Shown here one piece after another: positions 36,112 through 48,439 of a DNA stretch of 64,000 nt. The first letter of the stretch is position 1. Each line of letters opens with the position of its first letter. Position numbers and translations under genes: made by a program. Under the pieces are notes generated by a model. The model ran no database searches. It saw only the letters and a program-made list of their open reading frames with translations, and was not told the DNA's origin. Source of the stretch: Toxonevra muliebris (lineage: Eukaryota; Arthropoda; Insecta; Diptera; Pallopteridae); contig OY829328.1 of assembly GCA_963691655.1 (NCBI GenBank), forward strand, positions 86,680,400 through 86,744,399, written 5' to 3'.

Positions 36112-38827
36112 TACTGGGGCCTTACCGACTAGTATTTTTTAATGCGGAAAAAAACTGTCTTGCTAGAGGGTTAATTTGGTTTTTATAATATTGAAAAGTC
36201 ATGGAAAATTATAGCAACTCCTCAACTCAACCTCTCTCTTTGCTTGCAAGGTTCATCTGTGGAATTTAAGTTTTCACTGAACATTTTACAAACACAAAAA
36301 TTCTTATCTGGTTTTATTAAAATATTCCACAAAGCATTCACAGGGACTCCACCTACTTACTTGAGAAAAATCATTCCAGATCTAATTTGCGTTATTGAGT
36401 AACAAATAAACAGAGATCTTTTCATTCTTATAGACTATTTGGGATTCATACGTCTCTCAGAAACGCCCACTAGATTTTCTGCTTGTTCAATTCTCACCTT
36501 TTCAAATAACAATAATAAAAATAATAATGAAAAAAAAAAAAAAACATTTCAAATAGACCAAATAAAATGTCAGACATAATTATTACTTGATGTTTTTGAC
36601 AATATTCCAAAAAACAAAAAAAAAAAACCGAAAAAATTTTTGAGAGAAAATAATAAAGATTCTTTTAAACGTTTGTTTTTGTGTAGTTTATGAAAAAAGC
36701 AATTAACGCATTCATTGCAATTTACATGTCAACAACTATAGAAAAACAAATACAAAAAATAACAATCTGGATCAATTTTCAAACACATACATTACTTTGA
36801 TGTATATTTAACATATTTATGTAAAGTAGAAATATTTTAAAAATATTCAAAATTAAACTAAAAATAATTTAAATATTATTTTGAAAATCACTTTTCAAGT
36901 CATGCAAATTTATTTTTGAGTACTGTCAATACGAAAAGAAAATACATATAAATGAGTGTGTGTATGTGTGAGATAATTTAAAAATAGCCTAGAAAAACAC
37001 TCAAATTTTTTTGAAAAGAAAATCATAACTTTTCTTTTATATATAAATAGACACACACATATGTAGGTGTCTCTGAACACGTGTGTGTATGTGTGTGTAT
37101 AGCATTCTTTTTGGCGCTTTAATTGTGTGTGGTGTTCCAAATGGTATGACACAAATACATAAATACATCGCATTAACGCTGAAGGCGACGAATTAGACAA
37201 AAATGATTTCAAATACTTAAACTTAGAAACGAAAAAAAAAACAAACACAATTTTTTTTTTTTTTTTTTTTTTGAATTATTCAAAATTATTATTTAAATTA
37301 TTTCTTTGCTCAATTAAAAATTTGTTCTGCTCATTTTTTTTTTTTTTTTTTTGTAAAATGTTTATTACTTTTGTAGCTAAATATATAAGTAGCATTAAAA
37401 TTAAACTAAGCATTTTATGTTAAATATTTTATATGTCAGTAATTAAATTTTTAATTTGTGTATTTACATGCAGCAGTAAATGGAATCTATTTTCTAAAAA
37501 TATTTTTTAGCTTACATTTTTCTTTTGCTTTTTTTCCTGAATTTTTATAGTTAATAGTTACGAAATAATAATAAAAATTATTAAGGAGTCACTAAAACTA
37601 GTTATAATCAAAACTGTAAGAGGAATATGAAAAACTCGCATAATATTTTCAAACTTTTTATTAGCTTTTATGTGGATTCTTTCTTTTTTTAGGTATATAG
37701 TTTTTTTTTCGCCATTTTCACTTTTAAGTATTCCATTTATTATAATTATAAATATAATATCTATGGTTAAATTGGTTGTTTGGTTGAGCACCGTTTTAGT
37801 AATAAATATTTATTACATACGATATACGCTAAGCAATGAATTATCTGAAAAACCATTGAATCTATTTTTATTGTCTTTATTCTGTAGCTTGTATCTTTTC
37901 CATAGAGAGTTGACAATCCCCAAAGAGAGACTAATTCCACTAATGTTTGGATGTGTTCCATAGACTTGGCTAGATTTTAAACTATTCATCAACACTTTTA
38001 TTATTAAAACTTGTCTGGGTAATTTCCATAAAAATTAGAACCAAATTATTTTATTTTTTCAAGGACTTTATTATACTAGAGTTTTAGAACAAGTTGCTAA
38101 AAGGAATTTATCATATAAGGAAAATGTTTAAATTAACTTGTACTTCAATAACGATAGAGAGTTATAGAGAAAGAGTGGGGGAGGAAAAAAGAATTATGAA
38201 AAAGAAAGGTATGTGAATGAGTAAGACGAGGAAGAAGAGAGTGGAAAAAAGTAGTGGAGAAAAAGAGAAAAGTTTACCAAGTCTTCCATCCTCAAATTCG
38301 CTATTTACCAGTAGGCTCCGAATTTTCGGTTTCTTGCTTTCTGCAGATTCCTTTACTTTTGAAACCTCAATGATTTAATTGTGAACCAAGCAATTGTGAA
38401 ATGTTCTTCTTCTTCTTCTTTTAAGACTTAATAGCACCTAAAGGGCCTAGGTCGAGCTTTTTACATCTACTCATATTGTGTGAGGTATATTTGTGCACAA
38501 ATAGAAGGATTCTACAGTTTTATGCTGAATCAGTAAGGCGAGGTGAATAGACTGGCCATCGCCAGTCAAGAGTAGGTGCCGTGTATAAAAATTTTATATT
38601 TTTAATTTTAACCTAGCATTTAACCAGCTGATCCTATGTAGCATCCTACACCGCACAACTACACTAGTATAAATTGAATTAAATTCATTTGTTAGGCTTT
38701 AAATGAAGAATGATGCCAGATGAATTTCAAAAAGTTCATAGAACTTATCAGATCAGACGGCCGAATCGGAATCCTTCAGTTTTCAACTTAAATTTTCTGT
38801 ACTTACCAATTTACCTTCATAGGTTTT

Positions 38828-39100
38828 GGGATCGCTGATTATGAGTTTAAAGTCAAATTAAAAAAACATCGAAATGGTGGTTTCAAGATGGTGGACATTG
38901 TTTTAAAAAGCCGTCAGATTTGCATAAAATTCTGAGTAACGGGGTCCTTAGGTTCGCTGATAACCAACTTAAATTGAGGTTAAATAAAAAAAAAAACAAA
39001 ATGTCGACTATAAAATGATAGGCATTTTTCTCAAAAAGTCAACAGAACTGCAAGAAACTCTGAGTAGTTTGGTTTTTTGGTCCGTTGATTGCAAATTTGC
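38828..39100 (+). repeat. Degenerate tandem repeat, about 120-bp period
   Basis: Landmarks recur about 120 bp apart: GGATCGCTGATTATGA (near 38828), GGTTCGCTGATAACCA (near 38951) and GGTCCGTTGATTGCAA (near 39078). Each is preceded by a TCTGAGTA-like segment and followed by a long A-rich stretch and AAAAAGCCGTCAG / AAAAAGTCAACAG. Two to three diverged units are visible. Confidence 0.6.
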
Positions 39101-39479
39101 TGTAACAAAAATATCATTAAAAGCAACATTCAGAGCTCTTTGAATATTTTTTTATAAAGTTATTGAACGAAACACTTTAGAATAAATGACTTTTTCTTTG
39201 ACTGAACGTAAGTTTCACTTCCTTTTCTGCTACTATTTTCACAAAATCTCTCATTTATTTATAATTAAAAGAATAATAATTTTTAATTTGTCATAGCAAA
39301 CTAAAATTTTGCATGCTTTCAAGCTGAAACCATTTTCAAGATTTGTAATCGGTCTAGTAGTTGATTTTTAATGAACTTTTGAATGTAACCAGTGATTATT
39401 ACGGTCTGCCTTAATATTCTATGTCCATATATACAATTCAAGTATAAAGTAAAATAGAGAAAGAAGATTTTGAATCACT

Positions 39480-39507
39480 CCCGCCCCCCCCCCTCCCCCC
39501 CCCCCCA
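39480..39507 (+). repeat. Poly-C tract
   Basis: A run of 25 C residues with single T and G interruptions, followed directly by an A-run. It is unusual in such AT-rich DNA. The length may be unreliable in the assembly. Confidence 0.9.
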
Positions 39508-41956
39508 AAAAAAAAATTATATAACTACAAAATTAAAATATTACAGAGAAAACATTTAATTGAGATTAAATTCAATAGCTCGAAGACAATAGAAATACTT
39601 TTTTTAAATTTTAAGTATTAAAGTTATTCATTGTATACAAAATTTGAAAAGGATTAAGTAAGGATTAAAATTTAATTTACGACATTCTCGAAAAATGAGC
39701 ATGACGACATTTCATTTTTGGAAATTGCTTTCTTGTAGTTTTTTTCAAATCAAATATTTTAAGAAATTCACATATTAATATTTTCGATTCTTTTCTGAGT
39801 TTTTTGAAATCTTTTACAAAAATTTTAAGATGCAAACCGCAAAAATCATAAAGCAAAAAATACTTGAGTCAATAAATTTTCTTTTTCATTTGTGCTAAAC
39901 ACATAAAAATGCTTTCAACTAATTTGTTTTGACAGTTTATTTTAAGGATTTTATAATTTAAGAGGCTCTGATGTTGTGAAACGTTAACACAAACATTTTT
40001 GATTAACATATACATACATACTATAAAGCATAAGATTTTCGGTTTAAAGCAATTTTCTTAATTTGATATTCAGTTGCCAAAAACTTAAGCTGCTGACTGA
40101 TGAAGATGGGTAAACCAACTTTTAATTGAGACAATATTAATCAACAGTGCTTCCAAAAATGTGTATCCTTCAAACCTCATAACTAATACTAACCTCATGA
40201 CCTACATTGCATTTATGATAAATGATGATATTTATAACTTAATTTTTCCATTGTTATAAGTTGCTCATACCCATAACTTTATGTATCTATAAACATTTCC
40301 AATTGATTTTCGTATTGAAAAACTACTTCATCTAAAAAACTCAACAAAAATAAACACTTGCCCAAAACAAATAACACTGAAGAAAAAACAAAAATGAAAA
40401 AAAAAAACAACACAATTTATGAGCTTCTTCAAAAAATTTTATGATCAATTTCAACGTCAAATCAACACAGACAAATGGAAAACATACATAAACAAATAGT
40501 TTATATAGATTTTTTGCAGCTCCATACATATTCCATGCCATTCTTTCATCACCGTTAAAACGTAACAATAAAATTGTTAAATTTTATTTAGAAAACAAAT
40601 TTTTATTATTTGATTTTATAAACTCATACGGTTTTCTATGATTTTCCTGTGCTTTTCCTTCAATTAAAACAAGTAAATTGAAAATAATTAAAAATCAAAA
40701 GTTGGGACACGCTTCAATCTCAATCAAGGCAGCATTTGTTCGAAAGAATACGCCTCTATATTGCCGCTTTCTGTCCTCCTTCATTTAACTAATCAAAAAA
40801 AAAAAAAAACTTGCATAATATATTTAAAATCAATACGGAAATATTCAACTATAGTATTTGAGATTAATGCAGAGAATGCCGCCTTATGTCTGTTCATAGT
40901 TTACACAGATACAAAAAAGTACAGAAAAAAAAAGAAAGCAGCGATACAAATCATTTGGCTAATTGCAATATGGCACATTAATCAATGCAGTAGAAAGTTT
41001 TCACTCTAGAATATATTGCGTTCTTAGGGTATAATCACAAAATATTGACAACTTTTAGCAAGCTCAATGTGAATCGCATTAGTAATCCAAACTTCATAGT
41101 TTTATATTGATTCAAAATTGCGAAAAAATATTCTACTTTCAGAGCTTTTAAGTTCAATTTTTATAAGCGCGTTAGGTATGTGTAAAAGCACAGAATTTAT
41201 ATAGCGCATATACTGGTGGGGAGTGAAATGACGAAAACAGCCGAATTTTACTTTCGGCTGTACATATGTTAATAAAGAAAAGAGCGAGTACATACACAAA
41301 GCCAACTCTTGCAAGAACAACACGAACAAAATTCTCTATCCTTCTCATATTTATGTATGTGTACTTGCTCTAAAAGAATTTCTTGCAAAAGCAACACGAC
41401 TAACAATAAAAGTAAATCTCTCTCGAGTGAATCACTCGTTAATTTGAGATGACGTTGAGAGAGCCGAAACCTCTGCTTGTATTTCATGAGCCCCTTAAAA
41501 AAGAAAATGGTTCATATGAAAAAAGTCCGATCACGATGTCGACTCTCTTAGTGTCTGCTCATGTTCTCTTTTATACTCTGTTTCTCTCATAATTTAAAAA
41601 GGACTAAAAGGTAATTGTATTGTTCCTCGAATTTCCATTTTTTAATTACAATATATGCACGAATTCAAATTTGATATATTTTGTTTTTAATTTGAAATAA
41701 TACAAAGGGAACTTTCTTCTCAACTAAATTTATCCAGGACTGCCTTTAAAAATAAAAATAAAATAATATATTTACTCTAAATTTCACTTTTACAATGTGT
41801 GGCACATTTATTTTTTTCCGTTGCTTTGACCGGTATGCAAACTGACGATCTCATAATAAGTAGCCCAATGTATTAACCACTGACCTGAGGATATCATTTT
41901 CTGTTTCGTATATATAAAAAATTATTCTCCTTTTTAATTTTGTTTGTCTTAACCAA

Positions 41957-42275
41957 ATTTCGAACTTAAGACTGTGTCAATCAAATATCAGAATTTTCGG
42001 CTTAAATACCCGAATTTCAGCTATGCACACTTGAGGTCGTGAGAACTGAATATGATCAAAATTTCCGGATTTACTATTAATTCAAGGCTTCTAAAATCGA
42101 ATTTTGGAAGCATTAACTAAGCGAACTGAATTCGAGACTACACCAATCGAATATGATTAGAATATTTGCCTACAATATAAAATTTCGGTTGAGCGAACTG
42201 AACTTGAGGCAGTGAGAACCGAATATGCTCAGAATTTTCATCTAAATTAACCGAATTTCAGATATGAATGAATTA
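41957..42275 (+). repeat. Degenerate tandem repeat (GAACTTGAG ... CAGAATTTTC)
   Basis: A theme runs GAACT(T/G)AAG or GAG, GACTGTGTCAATC or CAGTGAGAAC, GAATATGATCAGAATTTTC, then CGAATTTCAG. It recurs about four times at irregular 60-100 bp spacing. It is an old minisatellite inside intron 3 of form A. Confidence 0.55.
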
Positions 42276-43929
42276 CGAGGCGAATTTTTAAAAAGTTAAG
42301 AAAACAAAAAAAATTCGTCAGCCACATTTTATAATTATAGCAATCGATTCATTCTCTTAGTTTATAAATCTCATTCTTATTGTCTTCTAGCCACTTGTAA
42401 AGAACAGGGCAGTTTTGTCAGTGTGTGGTATATTTACCGCTAAATTATTTGTCGCATTATCTTACAAAATAAATTTTGAGAGACGATATTAAGAGAATCG
42501 CCGATATTTAACAATTTCATCTTAGATAAAATTATTTTACTACAATATTTATTTTTATTTCACATTTTCTTTGATGGGCGTATGTATATATTTTGGCAAG
42601 CTTAGTGTTTCTTTTTTCCAAAAAAATTCAAACACGCACCACCAATACCAATACGTAAATGAAAATATTTAAGGAAAACTGGAAAAAAGAAAAAAAAAAT
42701 TTTACGAAATTTGTTTAGCTGTGCTTCCTTTTTTCTATTGTGATTGCTATGCTGTGCATTTGTAAATTGTTGTTTATTTGCATTGGCATGCCGCAAATCG
42801 TTTACTAAACTATACAAAATTTTACTATTTAATAAACTTTTTTTCTGGGGAGATTTTTCACTGTGACGTCATTGATTTTAGAAATTATTTCTTTTTTTGG
42901 TTTGTTTTTATTTTAAGTTTTGATGAGCAATTTATGATTTCACGAAATTCCAATATTTTCACACATTTTCCAAAAAGAAAAAAAAAAACAACAAAATAAA
43001 AAAAACACAACAAAACTTTCAACAATCACTTGTGCTCATTTTTATTTGTTTTATTTTCGATTCTAAGCTTGTGGCTGATGATTTCTAAAGTTCATTGAAG
43101 AAATTCAAATATGATTTTATTCTATTTTTTATTTGCTTTTTTTTATATATATATATATATATATTCTTCTGATTTGGTGTTAATTTTCTTATTGTTGTAT
43201 TTTTAACACGTTGTTGGTTTTTTTGTTCTATTTTCTTTTTTTTTAAATCTACAATTTTCAAGTAGCTAGTATTATTACCATTTGAATTGGAAACATTTAT
43301 GACCTTCTGAAATTTATGTATATTTTTAGAAATATAAAATTTATGATTTTTTTATTTTTCTATTTTTATAATTCAAATTTTATAATTAATATTATATCGA
43401 TGATTATACTTATTTGTATACCGCGATGTATTTGAAATATTATTATTAATTAATTCTAAATGGTAGACGTTTGGTTTTTATTGTATGTAATCCTGTTTTT
43501 TTTACCCATTTATCTCAGATTTTGAACAAAAATTAAAAGAAACGAAAAACCAAATAAATTAAAGTCGGCGTTGACATTTTTGAACGTATGCGAAAGCAGG
43601 ACATTCCAATGGATTGGATGACAAAGGATATTCAAAATATGCTTTGTGGTATTCCTTGAAAAAACTCGTCTGAAATCAATTTTGTATTTGAAACATAATT
43701 TACAATACTCCTGTCCTGATTTTTACAACATGCTTAAAAAAATCAAATCGCAAGAAAAATATATAAATTTTAATGAACCAATAAAAGCTCAGACAACAGA
43801 GCCACAACTAAGCACCTCCAGCGAGTAATAGCCCCGATTTTAATTTTATTATAAATATTTATATATATTTTCCATAACATATTTTTCTAAAGTTTTATGT
43901 TAATTTGAGTTTTATAAAATAATATAATT

Positions 43930-44353
43930 TTAGTCGGTAAGGCCCCAGTAACTGGGTCTATTTTTATTGCTCAAAAAACCTCTTTATGAAAAAACAAATA
44001 TCAAAAAGAACCAAACTACTCGTTGGTGTTTGTTTTGTTATTTGTGTATGCAGATAATTCGTTAGATAATTCTGAGAAAAGCCGTTACTCATGTCTTCTC
44101 TCTCTCATTTGTTATTTACTCCCGCCTAAGCAATGATTTTTACAACGATGAGTGCAATGCTTTGTTCAATGAGCGAATTTCAAAAAACTTCCGACGCTAA
44201 TATTTTGGGATTGGCTTAACCGATTTTAAATCTGATACTTTTTGGCTAACCTACTCGTCAAGCTCTTTAAATTGATATATAATATGATATTGATATGATA
44301 GCACTTCTGGATCTTCTGGAATAAAATTGTAGTTGCACTAATAAATGTATAGA
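43930..44353 (-). mobile_element. Helitron-like element, copy 3
   Basis: Reverse-complement, full-length 424-bp copy. Its 5' end (44353 leftward) reads TCTATACATTTATTAGTG and its 3' end has the CCCAGTTACTGGG hairpin, then CTTACCGACTAA, a valid CTRR end. It is the best reference copy for the family in this window. There are no ORFs. Confidence 0.65.
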
Positions 44354-45036
44354 TTTAAGAATTAAAAATATATAGCAAAAAAATTTAAGCAAAATATGAT
44401 TTTGATTTCAATTTTTAAATTTTTTGTAAACGTCCCGGATTCTAGTCCAAAAAATCACATTATTTTAAAATGTTTCTTTAAATACAATTTGAGTATGGCA
44501 ATAACATTTTAAAAGCATAGCGGTAATGACATTCACTCTTATACATTTAGCATGTATTTAGCTAAGACTTCAACCCAACACAATTTAAAGCTCTTATACT
44601 AAGATACACACACATACACATGCAAATGCTTATAAAAGCTATAAAAAATTAGCTTCGCCATTTTTCTATGCAAGTTTATTTGTGTTTATATTAAATTCTT
44701 ACATGTTAAAAATATTTTATAATTCAAAAGAGATTAATTAATGTTCAAGCTCATTAAGTATATGATGTATATTGAATAGAGCAACCATATTTATTATATC
44801 AAGTAATTATTAACTTTTCATTCAATCCAATTCTATGATTTGTGGCAGTTATTCCTAGGCATTCAATTTTCAGTTGTCTATCACATTTGAACAATTGACT
44901 TCAATTTAGAGATTTTTTCTTGCTTTATGAGATTACTGCGAGGGAGTAGGGGTAGATTACCCAATAATCCAAATCTACATCTGTTCATATTTTCTCTATC
45001 GAAATGTTTACGTTCCACTTCAAAACGCCGTACTTT

Positions 45037-45252
45037 TTATTCGAGATGGTTGGGATTCTGGTCGGTTGTGTAAATCATAAGAATCGTCCCGAAATCCTTG
45101 GGGCGTTTGTGATTATTAGATGAATTGAGAACTCGAATTTGTTTGCTGAGGCTAGCACCTCCGGCTGTTTTCAGCGTCCACTTTTTTTTTGAATTCTTTT
45201 TGATAAATTCATTATGAGTGGTTAATTGAGTCTTGAATATAAGTAGGAGCAT
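45037..45252 (-). pseudogene. Unrecognised coding-like fragment
   Basis: A 71-codon minus-strand frame of higher complexity than its surroundings (WTLKTAGGASLSKQIRVLN). I do not recognise a family. It has no splice context and may be a transposon remnant. Confidence 0.2.
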
Positions 45253-45699
45253 CTTCTAATACCTAACTTTCTGATATAATCTGTCGAATAGAGTTAAGTT
45301 TCTTTTCTGATTATTTTGCTCAATAGCGGTTACAAATATTAGATAAATTAACTTTTCTAAATCAAAACTAATGCATTCACACGCAGCATAGGGTACTGTG
45401 AATACGACTTGGCTTGGCTAGCTAAATACCAATCTGATTATTGCAACATTAACATCTGGCTGCAAGATCTCAAACAAATCAGCACAAATAATATAGAGTC
45501 AAGTAATGCCACAAATTAAATGTCTGCCGATGGTGATGACGACGAAGGTGTGCAAATAAAATTTAGTGTAAAATGTTTATAATTCACACCCAAGGCAGAC
45601 AAGAAAACGAAAAACAAGCAACGAAGAGAAACAGCTGATCTCAAAAAGTTTTTCAATTCGGTTAAAAGAATTTTGCGGCACATACAGAGCAGATTTTTT

Positions 45700-46500
45700 T
45701 AATATATTTCAGTTTATTTTCGTACTACACGAAGCGAACGTGAACCAAAAAAATTATGAAGAACGATGCGCGTTTTTAAAAAATAATAGTTTTATATATA
45801 CATATATGTGGAACAAAGATATATATATATATGCAAAATACTTAATTATATAGAAAATGTGAAGAAAAACACTCACTCGAAAGTGGAGAAACCGTTTTAA
45901 ACAACTTAACTGAAAGTGTTTTAAAGAAAAAGTTTGTATAGTTTTTTGAAAAAGTTAAAAATTCAGCATTGAAAATTTTTAAAAATTCCAAAAAAAAAAC
46001 TTTTTTCATTTCATGCGAACACAGAAGTGATATAATTTTAGAATTTGGCATTCGATTCGGACACTGAAAGAAAATGAAATTATGAGCATCAGCGCGGTAG
46101 ATTAAAGCAGCAGCAGCAGTACAGAATGTGGGTAATTTAAATATAGACACCGTGTGTGTAGAAAAACGAATATATGAAGGAAATTTTTTTGTGGCATAAA
46201 AAATCCAAACTTTATTGAGATTAAGACGGAGAAAGTCAAGGAATCCCGCAAGAAAGCAAAACTTCATTTGGAACAAAAAGTGGCAGATTAACGAGACAAA
46301 TCAATTTCAAATTCCACAAACAAAGCCAAAGGAGCGCGAGATATATCAAGAAACCTTCTAGCGGCGTCTTTTTTCACTTCTTTGTGTACCCAAACGGTTA
46401 TCCAACGAATCTATTAGGGCTTAAGAGAGTATATTCAGTTCAACGACTATAGCAACGAGGCTTTGAAATCCCCTAGACCCTTCCATTCATCGAAAAAACC
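45700..46500 (+). promoter_or_regulatory. Probable promoter and 5' UTR region of K2P form B
   Basis: Form B needs its own start, since exon B1 has a complete N-terminus and no splice acceptor is required before its ATG. An Initiator match TCAGTT (A+1 at 45711) is followed at +20 to +31 by CGAAGCGAACGT, which matches the MTE consensus at 10 of 12 positions but is shifted by 2 bases; no proper DPE lies at +28. Another TCAGTT lies at 46435-46440. The exact start is not resolved. Confidence 0.35.
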
Positions 46501-48215
46501 ATGGAACCCGATTCACATGATGGTTCTTCTGTACGCCGACGTCGCCGTATCGGACGCCCGATGCGTGAGAAGACCCCCGATCCAAGCATCAGACGTAGCA
46601 TGTACTCGGAAGACGATAGCAGCCAACTGGATACTGGGACAACAGCCTCCGAGGATATCACGGCAGCAGCACAAACTATACGTATGCAAATCCGACCGCC
46701 TGGTCACACCATGTCCGCACATGAAAGTAAAATCCTGCGAAGACGCGATAAAACATTTGCAAGCACAGCAGCACGCAGTCACTCACAGCCTCGTGAGGCA
46801 GAGCGGCTGACTAGTCCAGAAGTGAGTGACCTACTGCGCACAGTCAAACGAAGTTTGTCTTCACCGCGACACAAAGATGAATCCAGTGAATGTGAACGAG
46901 ACCCAATGACTGGCAGCGGTGCTGAACCACTTACGCCTCCCATCTCTACAGCTGATGAGAATCTCAGTCGTCTTGAACAGAATTTACGCCGCTTTGAAGC
47001 AGAACGTAAACGTTTCGAACACGAAAAACGTACATTTGAACGTGAGAAACATGAACACAAATTACGATATAAACAATTAAATGATAATGAAGAACGGAAG
47101 CGTTTGCTTGCGAATTATCGCAAGTTAAGTGATCGCATACAATTACCCGCAGATGCTGAGGAACGAAGACGCATGGTGCATACGTTGCGTTTACAACGTA
47201 GTGATGCACCTACAATAGCGGCAGGGCGTATACGGCAGCGTCATAGCGGCTATGACGAATCATCTACCCAATTCTCGTCATCTGATGCCGATATGGATGA
47301 GATCACGGCACAACGCTTATCCAAACAATTGAGTCCAGTACGTCGGCATGCTAGCGCTATGGGGAATTATGTGGCGGGTGTACGCGGTCCACCGCCACCA
47401 CCGCCTAAGGTACCGGAACGTCGCACCGCAAGTCGTAACAATTCATTGTCACCGATTAGACCACAACGACGTTCAAAGACACCGGAGCAGCGAGCTGAAG
47501 TTATGCGTAAGGCGGAAGCTGAGATAACTACAACCATAACGACTACGACTCTGACGGCGAATGTACCATTGGATAGGTCGCAGTCGCTGCATGAAACTAA
47601 ACCTCGAGAAATAACAAACAAGCAGTCACATGAATCGCACGATTCAGCTGTCATACGTCGCCGACGTAGTTTAGAGCTTGAACCGAAACGTAAGAAAAGT
47701 CTAGAAACTCATGAGCACGTGAACAACGACTTTATAACTGTGCTCCGAACTGCAGCTCATCCTGATATCACACAAGTTGAGACGATTTTTAATGAATCGG
47801 CTCATCATCCGAAACCTACATTCATGCAAAAGTTTATGGGTTTCTTCAAACGCTCAAATGATGTGTCAAAACACATGCTACACAAAATTGAAGAAACTCC
47901 ACTCACACTTTCAGCAGAAGTCAACGGTGGAATTCCCGAAAAACTATTCTCCAAACCATTTCTGCGTCATTCATTACGTGAAGCGCGTCACGTGTGGCGT
48001 CACCTTAAGTCCGACTACCCGCTTCAGGTACATGAAATACGTCGTCTACGCAACAAATGCATAGTGCATGGAATCCTTTTGATAATGCTTTGCGGTTTTG
48101 GTGGTCTCATGTTTCGCTATACCGAAGGAACATCGGAGAATATCTATAAATGTGAGGTGCGTAAGGTCAAACGTGATTTTATTGATAATCTCTGGACGGT
48201 CAGTCATAATATGAG
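46501..48215 (+). CDS. K2P channel, form B exon 1 (long N-terminus, TM1)
   Basis: 1,715-bp exon encoding residues 1-571 plus two bases. The ATG has a good context (AAAACCATGG). The N-terminus is long and cytoplasmic: a basic RRRRRIGRP patch near residue 12, Ser/Arg-rich stretches with SP/TP sites (TPDPS, TSPEV), a charged coiled coil at about 152-215, and a PPPPPPKVPERR stretch at about 297-309 that could bind SH3 or EVH1 domains. A basic region precedes TM1 (about 520-540, CIVHGILLIMLCGFGGLMFRY). The cap begins with C551, the position where K2P channels form the inter-subunit disulfide. The donor ATGAG|GTATGT is in phase 2. With exons 48282-48439 and 48934-49961 this gives 2,901 bases, 966 residues. 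It is less AT-rich than the flanking introns. Confidence 0.95.
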
Positions 48216-48281
48216 GTATGTGAAGTGAAAAATTTCATAGAAAAGTTCGAATAATTAGCTGATTGTGTTTGATGCTTACAG

Positions 48282-48439
48282 AGAAGATGACTGGAAATCA
48301 TTGGCACGTCAGAAACTAAGGAAATTCGAGGACGAATTGCACGAGCTTCAGGAATTGGGTATTCGTCGCTACCCAGGACAAAATTCATGGAATTTTGTTA
48401 ATTGTATATTGTACTGTTGGACCGTGGTAACAACAATAG
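48282..48439 (+). CDS. K2P channel, form B exon 2 (cap, pore helix 1)
   Basis: 158-bp exon after a 66-bp intron (acceptor GCTTACAG). It completes R572, then reads EDDWKSLARQKLRKFEDEL (cap helix) and pore helix 1, WNFVNCILYCWTVVTTIG. It ends in the first selectivity filter in phase 1 (ATAG|GTGCGG), the same codon position as exon 29750-29900. The shared exon supplies GYGHITP. Pore helix 1 differs from form A (YCWTVVTTIG against YCGTIYTTIG), so the two forms could differ in conductance or gating. The donor GTGCGG is weaker than GTRAGT but is the only one that keeps the filter. Confidence 0.93.

Larger units (their letters stand above)
34388..36132 (+). mobile_element. Helitron-like element, copy 2, split by a LINE
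   Basis: Begins TCTACACATTTATTATTG after an A and ends with the 3' hairpin CCCAGTTACTGGG, then CCTTACCGACTAG followed by T. Without the LINE at 34779-36111 and one copy of its 12-bp target duplication it is about 400 bp, the size of the copy at 43930-44353. It has TC at the 5' end, a 3' hairpin, CTAG at the 3' end and A/T flanks, all as in Helitrons. No Rep/helicase is present, so it is non-autonomous. Confidence 0.65.

Noticed and set aside
43646..43828. 60-codon frame preceded by another coding-like stretch
   Set aside because: Interrupted by a stop and frame change, with no family recognised; could be a transposon remnant but not supportable.
46463..46810. 115-codon open frame overlapping exon B1
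   Set aside because: A shadow frame of the K2P exon that depends on a non-ATG start.
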